From Sphingomonas sp. UV9 (GTDB lineage Bacteria > Pseudomonadota > Alphaproteobacteria > Sphingomonadales > Sphingomonadaceae): a stretch of 64,000 bases of DNA. Below the pieces are notes generated by a model, which was not told the origin of the DNA, made no database searches, and saw only the letters and a list, made by a program, of their open reading frames with translations. Shown here one piece after another: positions 34,119 to 41,504 of the stretch. Numbering within the stretch: the stretch's first letter is position 1; every line of letters begins with the position of its first letter. The position numbers were made by a program, and so were the translations under genes. The stretch lies in assembly GCF_004101245.1 (NCBI RefSeq), contig NZ_SCIN01000001.1, forward strand, positions 1,130,784 to 1,194,783, read 5' to 3'.

Positions 34119-34589
34119 ATGCTCGTGCTTGCTCTGCTCGTCCTGCTCCAGACCGCGCCCGTGCCGCCGGGCGAGGATCCGGTCGCGCCCTATGCGATGA
34201 GCGACGCCAATGCGGGCGGCAGTCCGTTCAAGGGCGCTGCGATGCTCACGGCGTTTCACGGCGTGGCCGGCATCGACCGGATCGTCGACGACCTGGTGAC
34301 CACGAGCCAGGCCGATTCCCGGATCGGCGACATCTTCAAGGGGCAGGACATGATCCGCCTCCGCCGCACGCTCAAGGAACAGTTCTGCGTCCTGCTGAAT
34401 GGCGACTGCCAGTATACCGGTCGCGACATGACGACCGCGCACAAGAACCTCGGCATCCAAGCCAAGGACATGAATGCGCTGGTCGAAAACCTCCAGGCGG
34501 CGATGCGTCGCGAAGGCGTGGCGTTCGCCAGCCAGAACGCCTTCCTCGCCAAACTGGCGCCGATGAAACGCGATGTGGTCACGCGTTAG
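34119..34589 (+). CDS. Exported group-I-type truncated hemoglobin
   Basis: A 156-residue protein. A hydrophobic N-terminus (MLVLALLVLLQTAPVPPGE) suggests export. The globin part shows the E-helix-like GIDRIVDDLVTTSQADSRIG, the FKGQDMIRLRRTLKEQFCVL stretch, and the proximal His in DMTTAHKNLGIQAKDMNALV with the F-G motif of truncated hemoglobins. It would bind heme and O2 or NO in the periplasm, an unusual place for this family. It follows DUF3034 by 12 bases, probably in one operon, and may supply gas sensing or redox to the divergent cupredoxin/c-di-GMP pair. Confidence 0.85.
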   Translation: MLVLALLVLLQTAPVPPGEDPVAPYAMSDANAGGSPFKGAAMLTAFHGVAGIDRIVDDLVTTSQADSRIGDIFKGQDMIRLRRTLKEQFCVLLNGDCQYTGRDMTTAHKNLGIQAKDMNALVENLQAAMRREGVAFASQNAFLAKLAPMKRDVVTR

Positions 34590-34595
34590 ATCAAC

Positions 34596-34655
34596 GACCC
34601 AAAAGAGGTCATTCCCGGCCTGCCTGCGACTGCTCTACTCCAGCCGTTCGTTCAC
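34596..34655. repeat. 60-bp intergenic repeat, copy E
   Basis: GACCCA at 1-6, AGG-T-CATT at 11-18 and GTTCGTTCAC at 51-60, in the gap between the convergent globin and TonB receptor genes. The left part forms a GACC-N7-GGTC stem. Confidence 0.7.
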
Positions 34656-34704
34656 ATAGGCGAAGAAGCGGTTCCAGATGCCCCCCGGGAGCAGCTACGT
34701 CATT

Positions 34705-37083
34705 TCAAAGCCCAATCGCCAACCGCAGCGTGATCGTCCGCGGACGCACCGGCACGGTCTGCGTCATGCTGTCGAGCGTGAAAGGATTGCCGAAGCCGAA
34801 GCTATTGCCGCGGCTGTCGAGCAGGTTGGTGACGTCGATCGACCAGCGTCGCCTCCCCATGTCGATCGAGGCGCCGGTATCGATCGTCGCATAATGACCC
34901 GCCGGACGATCGAGCAGCGGATCGAAGCTCAGTCGCGTGCGGCCGATATACCGGGCGGAGGCATAGACCTGGGCAGGCAAGCCGCGGACGTCGAAGCTTC
35001 GCGAGGCGGCGAGCCGTGCGGATATGTCGGGCACCACGGGCAGCCGGCGATCGTCGTCATAGATCGTCACGCCGGACGAGGTGGAGGTGAGGCGCGCGCG
35101 CTGCAGCGTGGTGCCAAAATCGAGCGCGACCGGCGCAAGGTCGAGCCGGCCGCCGAGTTCCAGCCCGTAATTGACCGCGTTGCCCGCATCGATCGTCCCG
35201 AGCAGGCCGTCCGCGCCGACGGTGTCGCTGCGCAGATGCTCCCAGGTCGAGCCGAAGATCGCACCGTGCAGCGCAAGGCGGTCGCCGCCCACGCGGATTC
35301 GCCACCCAAGCTCGAGGCTTTGCAACTCGTCGCCGGGGATGCGGCGATCGTTGACGGGTGCAGTGCGGCTGACACCTGCCGGACGGACCGCGCTCGCATA
35401 GCGCAGCCAGACGAGACCGACATCGTCGCGATGCCAGCTGAGTGTCGCGCTGGGGGTAACGCCGACCCGCGCCGCGCGCTCGCGGTCGGGGTCGACCTGT
35501 TCGAGATGGCTGATGGTCGAGAACGCGCGCAGACCAAACTTGAAATCGAGCGTCTGCGTCAATTGCTGGGTGCCCTCGGCGAACACAGCGGCGTCGATCA
35601 CATCCTCTTCGTCGCGCCGCGCGGTCACCGCAGGGGATCCGCCGGTGGAGAAGTACCGGCCGTTGAGTCGGCTGGTCGAATGCAGGATCGTCGCACCGAC
35701 GATCCACGGATGGCGCGCGGTCAGATCGCTGACGCGGATCTCTTGCGACAGGAGTTGCGCCGAGCGATCCTCAATATAGGCTAGCGGCGCCGTCAGGCCG
35801 AGCGAGGACGCCAACACGCTGGCATCATAGCTACTGCCAAATTCTTGGTCGACGAATGCGGTCGTCGCCTGTGCGTCGAGCTTGCCGATCGGCCCCTGGA
35901 GGGTGAGCGTTGCCGCAGTGAAGTCATTGTCCTGCGGCTCGGCGATCCGGGTCGCGCGCGACAGGCCATCGGTCGCATATTGGCTGTCGCGCGCATCGAT
36001 CCGCTGCGCGATGCCGCCAAGCGTCGCGTGCCAGTCGCCGAACGCCCAGCGCAACGCCGCCCGACCGCCGATCCGGCGTGTCCGATTGACGTCTCGGCGG
36101 TTGCGTCCGGTGTCGTCGATCCAGCCGGGCATCGTCTCGCTCCAGCCCGACGCGCGCAAAGCCAGCGTGCCGGGCAGGATCGGCACATTGACGATGCTCT
36201 CGACCGCACCGCCGAGCGAACCGTTGGCGACGCCCGTTCCCTCGATCGCTGCGCTACCGGTGAAGCGATCGAGATCGGGCGCGACCGTGACGATGCGGAC
36301 GACGCCGCCCAGCGCACCGGTGCCGTAGAGCGTGCCTTGCGGGCCACGCAGCACTTCGACGCGGTCAACGTCGACTAACCGCAGATCGGGATCGGGCGCG
36401 GCATAGCCGATCCGCGCGTCGTCGAGATACAGGCTGACCAGTGACTGACTGGTCCCGTTGAACGCGCTGTCGGCGACGCCACGCAGGAAGATGCGGTCGC
36501 GACCGGGCCCCAGATTAGTCGAGAACGCGCTGTCAGCGCTTGCCATCACGTCGACCAGTCCCCGGCGCCCGGCGAGACGGCCGAGCACCTGCCCGCCCGC
36601 GATGCTGATCGAGGCGGGTAGATCGGAGAGGCGTTCGTCGCGCTTGCTGGCGGTGACGATGATGTCGCCGCTGGCGAGGTCGGGCGGCGTTACGCGGCGG
36701 CGGGGCGAACGCGAGATTTTTTGCGGAACCGCCTCGATCCGCCATGTGCTTGCGTCGACCCTGACGGCACGCAGCCCGCTGCCGGCCAGCATCCGCCGCA
36801 ACGCATCGCCGACATCGCGCGCCCGATCGATCCGCCGGACGCGCAGATCGGGAAGCGATCCCGCCATGCCGATCGAAATGCCGCTCTGCCGCGCGAGCGC
36901 ATCCAGCGCCGATCGCAACGTACCGGCCGGGATCGTCAGCCCCGGGCGTGCCTGCTCAGCGTGGGCCTGCTCAGCATGGGGCGCCTCAGCGTGAAGCGGC
37001 GGCGTCCAGATGCACCACGCCGCCGACGCGACGAGCGCGTATCGGCAGGACTGCGCGAAGCTGATCGACGAGCCGCGATCCAT
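34705..37083 (-). CDS. TonB-dependent transducer (STN domain, FecA-like)
   Basis: A 792-residue receptor. After the signal region there is a secretin/TonB short N-terminal (STN) domain (IPAGTLRSALDALARQSGIS, IDRARDVGDALRRMLAGSGL, STWRIEAV) that talks to an anti-sigma factor, then the TonB box region GDIIVTASKRDERLSDLPAS, a plug (RIFLRGVADSAFNGTSQSLV, VEVLRGPQGTLYGTGALGG) and a beta barrel ending in TITLRLAIGL. Receptors of this build import iron chelates, heme or similar and signal their presence. ATG 37083 overlaps the end of fecR by about 98 bases. The ligand is not deducible. Confidence 0.88.
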   Translation of the reverse strand: MDRGSSISFAQSCRYALVASAAWCIWTPPLHAEAPHAEQAHAEQARPGLTIPAGTLRSALDALARQSGISIGMAGSLPDLRVRRIDRARDVGDALRRMLAGSGLRAVRVDASTWRIEAVPQKISRSPRRRVTPPDLASGDIIVTASKRDERLSDLPASISIAGGQVLGRLAGRRGLVDVMASADSAFSTNLGPGRDRIFLRGVADSAFNGTSQSLVSLYLDDARIGYAAPDPDLRLVDVDRVEVLRGPQGTLYGTGALGGVVRIVTVAPDLDRFTGSAAIEGTGVANGSLGGAVESIVNVPILPGTLALRASGWSETMPGWIDDTGRNRRDVNRTRRIGGRAALRWAFGDWHATLGGIAQRIDARDSQYATDGLSRATRIAEPQDNDFTAATLTLQGPIGKLDAQATTAFVDQEFGSSYDASVLASSLGLTAPLAYIEDRSAQLLSQEIRVSDLTARHPWIVGATILHSTSRLNGRYFSTGGSPAVTARRDEEDVIDAAVFAEGTQQLTQTLDFKFGLRAFSTISHLEQVDPDRERAARVGVTPSATLSWHRDDVGLVWLRYASAVRPAGVSRTAPVNDRRIPGDELQSLELGWRIRVGGDRLALHGAIFGSTWEHLRSDTVGADGLLGTIDAGNAVNYGLELGGRLDLAPVALDFGTTLQRARLTSTSSGVTIYDDDRRLPVVPDISARLAASRSFDVRGLPAQVYASARYIGRTRLSFDPLLDRPAGHYATIDTGASIDMGRRRWSIDVTNLLDSRGNSFGFGNPFTLDSMTQTVPVRPRTITLRLAIGL

Positions 37084-37954
37084 CACCAATCGTCAATACC
37101 CCGGAAAAACGCAGGTTCGCCGCGGACGGATCGACCATCAGCGGGGCGTCGGCATACCGCGATATGTCGGCGGCAACCAGCGCCAGCGGAGCGCCATCGT
37201 AATCGAGCCGTCCATCGGCCCAGTCCGAGACGCGGGCAGGATCGACGGTGCGGCGCTCGGCGATCTGCTTCGACGGCGTGATGTCCAGGTTTTGCCCGGC
37301 GTGCAGCATTGTCGTGTCCGCCGCCGACCCACCGATCGGCGTGACGTCCACCGCACCCTCCGCGACCGTGACCGCGACGCGCCCGCGCGCGTTAACGACG
37401 TCGAACCGCGTGCCGATATCGCGTATTTCATAGCCGCCGGCGCGCACCATCAGCAGGCGCGAGGGGTCATGGCGCACCGCGAAACTCGCCGCACCGTCCG
37501 CAATCTCGATCACCGGGCTCGTCCCGCCGCTGACCGACACGCGAGACCCGCGGTCGACCTGCATGCGGCTGCCATCGGCGAGCGTGACCGCGCGCGTTTC
37601 GCCGCGACCGGTCGTGTAGAGCTGTGCCGCCGTATCGGCCGAGGGGACGGCGATCAGCACCGCAAGCCCTGCCGCCAGCGCACCACCAGTGCCGAGCGCA
37701 GCCCAGCGCCAGCGCGGCGATCGTGCCGGCGTCGGCGTCTCGGCGACCATGTCGTCGTTCGCGGGCATCGCGGCTGCGATCGCGGGCGCGGCCTCGTCGA
37801 TCTCGGCGTCCAGCACAGCGATGCTGTCATAGGCGCGGCGATGCGACGGGTCGGCATCGAGCCAGGCACCGAACGCCTCCCAGTCCATCTCCGGCGAATC
37901 GAGCCGGGCGTGCCAGGAGGCCGCGTCGTCGATCGCCGTGCGTATGTCCGTCAT
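36986..37954 (-). CDS. fecR: FecR-family anti-sigma / sigma regulator
   Basis: A 322-residue protein. The cytoplasmic N-terminal DUF4880-like part (AASWHARLDSPEMDWEAFGA, WLDADPSHRRAYD) is followed by a transmembrane helix (WRWAALGTGGALAAGLAVLI) and the periplasmic FecR domain (YTTGRGETRAVTLADGSRMQ, GYEIRDIGTRFDVVNARG, VAEGAVDVTP). The last segment (SDWADGRLDYDGAPLALVAA and the STN-like RFSGVLTIGD) contacts the receptor. ATG 37954 is supported by AAGGAGG. It relays receptor occupancy to the sigma factor encoded 69 bases upstream. Confidence 0.9.
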   Translation of the reverse strand: MTDIRTAIDDAASWHARLDSPEMDWEAFGAWLDADPSHRRAYDSIAVLDAEIDEAAPAIAAAMPANDDMVAETPTPARSPRWRWAALGTGGALAAGLAVLIAVPSADTAAQLYTTGRGETRAVTLADGSRMQVDRGSRVSVSGGTSPVIEIADGAASFAVRHDPSRLLMVRAGGYEIRDIGTRFDVVNARGRVAVTVAEGAVDVTPIGGSAADTTMLHAGQNLDITPSKQIAERRTVDPARVSDWADGRLDYDGAPLALVAADISRYADAPLMVDPSAANLRFSGVLTIGDGSRLVDQLRAVLPIRARRVGGVVHLDAAASR

Positions 37955-38023
37955 GCCGCCCTCCTTTCCCCACCCGAATGATAGACGCCGCCGCATGTAT
38001 CGGACCGCAGTTGCTTGTCTCGA

Positions 38024-38590
38024 TCAATCATCGAGCGCCTTTCTGAGGTGCCGGAGCGCGACCGCGACGTGTTTTTCGACCGCGCTGCGGGATATGCCCA
38101 GTTCGGCGGCGATCTCGGCATGCGATGCGCCGTCGATGCGGTGCCGTCGGAACACGCGCATTGCGCCTTCGGGTGGCCCCGACAGAGCAGCGACGAGCCG
38201 GTCGAGCCGCTCGCGCCCCATCGCCGCGTCGAAGGCGGACGGCGCATCGTCGATCGCCTCCGCGCCCATGACCGACGTCGTGACTTCGACATAGCCCGCG
38301 TCGCGCCGCTGCCGTCGCCCGCCGGCCCGTACCCGGTCGAGTACGATGTTCATGCCGACGCGGTGCAGATAGGCGAGCGGGTTCGCGATCGGGCCCGTCA
38401 TGGGCTCGGCCACGTGCAGCCATATTTCCTGCACCACGTCTTCGGCCTCCGGGACGCTTCCCGTTCGCCCGGTGAAGAACCGGACGAGTTGCGGGCGGTT
38501 GGCCGCGAGCACCGCGGACAGGCCGGCGGGCGGGATCGGGTCGGCGTCGGCTACGACAGGGCTCCGCGGTTCAGGCGCCGAACCTGGCAT
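38024..38590 (-). CDS. fecI: FecI-type ECF sigma factor
   Basis: A 188-residue sigma-70 factor: region 2 in LVRFFTGRTGSVPEAEDVVQ and EIWLHVAEPM with NPLAYLHRVGMNIVLDRVRA, region 4 in ALSGPPEGAMRVFRRHRIDG and SHAEIAAELGISRSAVEKHV. FecI factors respond to the receptor/FecR pair encoded downstream and drive expression of the receptor gene. The start ATG 38590 lies in a Pro/Ala-rich N-terminal extension; a shorter start is possible but none is favoured by a ribosome site. Expression is probably iron-controlled, although no clear Fur box was seen immediately before it. Confidence 0.9.
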   Translation of the reverse strand: MPGSAPEPRSPVVADADPIPPAGLSAVLAANRPQLVRFFTGRTGSVPEAEDVVQEIWLHVAEPMTGPIANPLAYLHRVGMNIVLDRVRAGGRRQRRDAGYVEVTTSVMGAEAIDDAPSAFDAAMGRERLDRLVAALSGPPEGAMRVFRRHRIDGASHAEIAAELGISRSAVEKHVAVALRHLRKALDD

Positions 38591-38895
38591 TCACCTTGGC
38601 GAGCAATCGCTGCACGTCACCCTGGCGCCCGGAATCGGCAATCTCGTGGCATACTGCCCTCGTCCCAACAGGAAGTCGCGTCCGAAATATTGGAAACGAT
38701 GTCACGCCGCCCGCCGATCGGACGGACCGGCGAGTCATTGCGCTGCCGGACGACGCGCGGCTGCCCGGTGAGCCGGCGGATATCGTGGTGTCCACCGCGC
38801 GCGCAAAGGACTGGCTGATGCAGCGCGCCGATCGCAGTAATTGACCCGAACCGCACCTGATCCTTGCAAGCCGCTGACGGCCGATCGCCAGCGTT
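38591..38895. other. Intergenic stretch before fecI
   Basis: Two overlapping frames, plus 38596-38844 (ending ARAKDWLMQRADRSN) and minus 38571-38795, have moderately native codon use but no recognisable start or family, and they exclude each other. The stretch must carry the fecI promoter. No regulatory motif was recognised. Confidence 0.4.
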
Positions 38896-39396
38896 TCAGG
38901 CCAGCAGGAGCAGAAGCGGCAACACTGCTCCCGCCACGAGAACGATCACCGACGTCCGGCGCATCGTCCGATTGGTGAGCGCGATGACGATACCGAGGAT
39001 CGCCGACGCCAGCAGCCCGATCGACATCAGCACGACGAAGATCTTCAGGGGCAGCGGCGAGATGCGTGCGAACGGTCGATCCGCCCCGCGCCTTGCAGGG
39101 CCGGACAGCGATCCCGACGACATCTCGGTGGAAGGTCCCGACGCCGCCCCGGCGCGCGGTGCCGACGGCGTTAGACTGAGAGGCCCGCCGCGGTTCTCGC
39201 GCGGCAGCGACTGGTCCTTGTGCACGTTGGCCATCCAGACGATCCAGCCGGGCGGCGTGCCGCCATAGCCCTTCGCCTCCTGCAGGCGGAATGTCTGGAG
39301 CGCACCGCTCAGCGCGAACAATAAGATCGCGGGCGCGAAGAACATGCCCAAATAGAAATGATACTGGCGGATACGGCGCATCGTCTGGGCTTTCAT
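38896..39396 (-). CDS. PepSY-associated-type small membrane protein
   Basis: A 166-residue protein. Its N-terminus RRIRQYHFYLGMFFAPAILL-FALSG matches the first helix of PepSY-associated membrane proteins, which often contain a heme or iron-reductase-like helix pair. Two more hydrophobic helices lie in the C-terminal half (LKIFVVLMSIGLLASAILGI, TSVIVLVAGAVLPLLLLLA), with a Ser/Ala/Pro-rich periplasmic loop between. ATG 39396 is preferred over the longer frame for its family-like start. It ends the DUF3833-VIT group, 40 bases after the VIT gene, which suggests an iron-related role. Confidence 0.7.
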   Translation of the reverse strand: MKAQTMRRIRQYHFYLGMFFAPAILLFALSGALQTFRLQEAKGYGGTPPGWIVWMANVHKDQSLPRENRGGPLSLTPSAPRAGAASGPSTEMSSGSLSGPARRGADRPFARISPLPLKIFVVLMSIGLLASAILGIVIALTNRTMRRTSVIVLVAGAVLPLLLLLA

Positions 39397-39436
39397 CGCG
39401 GACTCCGGTGGCTGGCCTTGGCATAGGGCATGACGC

Positions 39437-40129
39437 TCATACCGCAGTGCCGACGAGATGCCCGATCCCGGCGGTCGCCGCCATCGCTGCCGCACCCCAG
39501 AGCAGCACGCGGACCGCAGGGCGGAACGGGCGGGCGCCCCCTGCCCTCGCGCCCACCACGCCGAGGATCGCGAGACAGACCAGCGTCGCGCCGATCACCA
39601 CGACCAGCCGGTGCGGCGCCGGGGCGAGGGCCGCGACCGCGAGCGGCACGACCGCGCCGGTGACGAAGCTGATCGCCGAGGCGAACGCCGCCTGGACCGG
39701 GCGCGCCATGACGATTTCGGAGATGCCGAGCTCGTCACGCGCGTGGGCGCCGATCGCGTCATGCGCCATCAACTGCTCCGCGACCTGATGCGCGAGCGTC
39801 GGATCAAGCCCACGCGCTACATAGATCTGCGCCAGTTCGTCATGCTCGTGCGCCCAGTCGCTGGCGAGTTCGGCATGTTCGCGCGCAAGGTCGGCGGCTT
39901 CGCTATCCGCCTGCGAACTGACCGAGACATATTCGCCCGCCGCCATCGACATCGCGCCCGCAACCATCGCTGCCGACCCCGCGACAAGCACCGCGCCGGT
40001 GGTCGCACCCGACGCGGCGACGCCCGCAATCAGGCTTGCGGTCGAGACGATCCCGTCGTTCGCGCCGAGCACCGCCGCGCGCAACCAGCCGGTCCGCGAG
40101 ACGAGATGGCGTTCGCTATGGACGTTCAT
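39437..40129 (-). CDS. VIT/CCC1-family iron/manganese transporter
   Basis: A 230-residue protein of the vacuolar-iron-transporter family, with the first-helix signature LRAAVLGANDGIVSTASLIA and GVAASG, the GAMSMAAGEYVSVSSQ helix, and a Glu/His-rich cytoplasmic metal-binding arm (REHAELASDWAHEHDELAQI, GLDPTLAHQVAEQLM) before three further helices. It exports or detoxifies Fe2+ or Mn2+. ATG 40129 overlaps the DUF3833 stop (ATGA), so both are translated together. A Fur box about 150 bases before the DUF3833 start suggests iron control. Confidence 0.9.
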   Translation of the reverse strand: MNVHSERHLVSRTGWLRAAVLGANDGIVSTASLIAGVAASGATTGAVLVAGSAAMVAGAMSMAAGEYVSVSSQADSEAADLAREHAELASDWAHEHDELAQIYVARGLDPTLAHQVAEQLMAHDAIGAHARDELGISEIVMARPVQAAFASAISFVTGAVVPLAVAALAPAPHRLVVVIGATLVCLAILGVVGARAGGARPFRPAVRVLLWGAAAMAATAGIGHLVGTAV

Positions 40130-40653
40130 GGCAACTTCCTAATGGTTTCCTCTAGCGTCGCGACGGTAACGCCCAACTTGCGGACGATGAGATGGTTCTG
40201 CGCCACCTGCCCATCGGACGACAGCCTCAGCCACTGATCGACGCACATGCCGCCCTTCATCGAAAATCCGAGGTGCAGCCGATTGCCCTCGACCTCCCCA
40301 GTTACCGGGCCGGAGGCGTCGGTCAGCGTACCCTTATAACGGCCGTTGCCGAGCGGCCGGATCCGCCACTGCCGATCGCGTGCGGGCTTACCCTGCTGTT
40401 CGATGTGCTGGTCGAGCAGCAGGATCCCGTCGGCGCCGACACGACCGATGCTGATCACGTGCGTCTTGACCGGCGCGTGCAGCACGATCTTGAGCGTGCC
40501 GACGCCATCGAGGCGGCCTGCGAAAAAACGCTCTGCGACGAAGCGCGGCGCGGCACCGGAGGTGTTGGCTACGGGTGGAGCGCCCGCACAGGTCGAGACG
40601 AACACGGCGAACGCTATCGCGACGGCTGGCCTCGAGGTCAAGAACGGCATCAT
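40126..40653 (-). CDS. DUF3833 family lipoprotein-like protein
   Basis: A 175-residue protein with signal region MMPFLTSRPAVAIAFAVFVS-TCAG and the DUF3833 pattern: ERFFAGRLDGVGTLKIVLHA, LLDQHIEQQGKPARDRQWRI, GRYKGTLTDASGPVTGEVEG, and KLGVTVATLEETIRKL at the C-terminus. The function of the family is unknown; members often look like lipoproteins (Cys in STCAG) associated with lipid or envelope genes. It is the first gene of the DUF3833-VIT-PepSY group and faces the hemolysin-family cluster across a 320-base gap with a Fur box. Confidence 0.8.
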   Translation of the reverse strand: MMPFLTSRPAVAIAFAVFVSTCAGAPPVANTSGAAPRFVAERFFAGRLDGVGTLKIVLHAPVKTHVISIGRVGADGILLLDQHIEQQGKPARDRQWRIRPLGNGRYKGTLTDASGPVTGEVEGNRLHLGFSMKGGMCVDQWLRLSSDGQVAQNHLIVRKLGVTVATLEETIRKLP

Positions 40654-40808
40654 CGCAGGGGCTTTCGGCAGGAGCGCGGTGTGGTCGAACGTCACGATTG
40701 CAACGTCCGATACTATGCTCAGTGCCAATATCTAAGCTATCAACGACCCTTGCGCCACCACCCGTTCCCTAAACTAAAGTTCATGGGACCGATCTACGCG
40801 CGGAAAGC

Positions 40809-40823
40809 TGATAATGATTATCA
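40809..40823. promoter_or_regulatory. Perfect 7-1-7 Fur box
   Basis: TGATAAT-G-ATTATCA is an exact match to the 7-1-7 inverted repeat bound by Fur (TGATAATNATTATCA), extended by TT on the right. It lies 150 bases upstream of the hemolysin-family cluster and 155 bases upstream of the DUF3833-VIT unit, so either or both may be iron-regulated. Confidence 0.75.
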
Positions 40824-40973
40824 TTTATTCCTCCGGCTTCTTTGAAAGGACAACTAAATCGTCGATTGTCCCCATTTGCCGACGTCAAATCGTCGTTAAC
40901 TGATATTTTTTGTCAGCTTGGACTGAGGTCGTGACGTGCGAGCGGCGTCCCATCTGCATCTGGGAGGATGCAT

Positions 40974-41504
40974 ATGCACGACGCCGCGCTGATCGCGCTG
41001 ATCCATGACCGTTACGCCGCCGTACACGGGGCCATCCCTGCGAGCGATTATCCGACCTACCTGACTGTCGGTGCGCCTGATTTGCCGCAAGCGACCCTCG
41101 GCTATCGACTGGCCGAAGCCGGCACCCTGTTTCTTGAGGGGTATCTCGACCGCCCAATCGAGGTGCTGTTGACCGAACGGTTCGGGCGACCGGTACCCCG
41201 CGCCCGGGTCGTCGAGCTCGGCGACCATGCCTCGCAGCGTCCCGGCGCGACGATAACTCTGTGGCACGAGGCGGCAGCGGCACTTGCCGGTCAGGCGGAT
41301 GTCGCGGTCGCCGTACTGACCCGGCCGTTGCGGTCGATGTTCGCGCGCCTGGGTCTCGAGTTGATCGAACTCGCCCCCGCACGGATCGACGCGCTCGGCG
41401 CGGCCGGCGAGACCTGGGGGCGTTATTACCAGACCGATCCGGTCGTGTGTGCGGGCGACATAGCCACGTGTCGCGCGCGGCTCGACCGGAGTGTCCGCGC
41501 ATGA
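40974..41504 (+). CDS. Thermostable-hemolysin (T_hemolysin) family protein, first gene of coupled cluster
   Basis: A 176-residue protein with the T_hemolysin family pattern: FLEGYLDRPIEVLLTERFGR, then RARVVELGDHASQRPGA, LTRPLRSMFARLGLELIELA and the ending WGRYYQTDPVVCAGDIATCR. The fold resembles N-acyltransferases, and the family name (delta-VPH) does not imply a toxin here. ATG 40974 is favoured because GGAGG ends 6 bases before it; ATG 40968 is too close to that site. It overlaps the next gene by 4 bases. Its companions suggest a role in acyl transfer or lipid-product formation. Confidence 0.82.
   Translation: MHDAALIALIHDRYAAVHGAIPASDYPTYLTVGAPDLPQATLGYRLAEAGTLFLEGYLDRPIEVLLTERFGRPVPRARVVELGDHASQRPGATITLWHEAAAALAGQADVAVAVLTRPLRSMFARLGLELIELAPARIDALGAAGETWGRYYQTDPVVCAGDIATCRARLDRSVRA

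Noticed and set aside
38596..38844. A plus-strand frame ending in ARAKDWLMQRADRSN before fecI
   Set aside because: Codon use is acceptable, but only a TTG start without ribosome site exists and no family is recognised; it competes with an antisense frame overlapping fecI.
40974..41504. Reading the thermostable-hemolysin family gene as a toxin
   Set aside because: The name comes from one Vibrio protein; the sequence has no signal peptide or pore-forming features, and its neighbours are biosynthetic enzymes.
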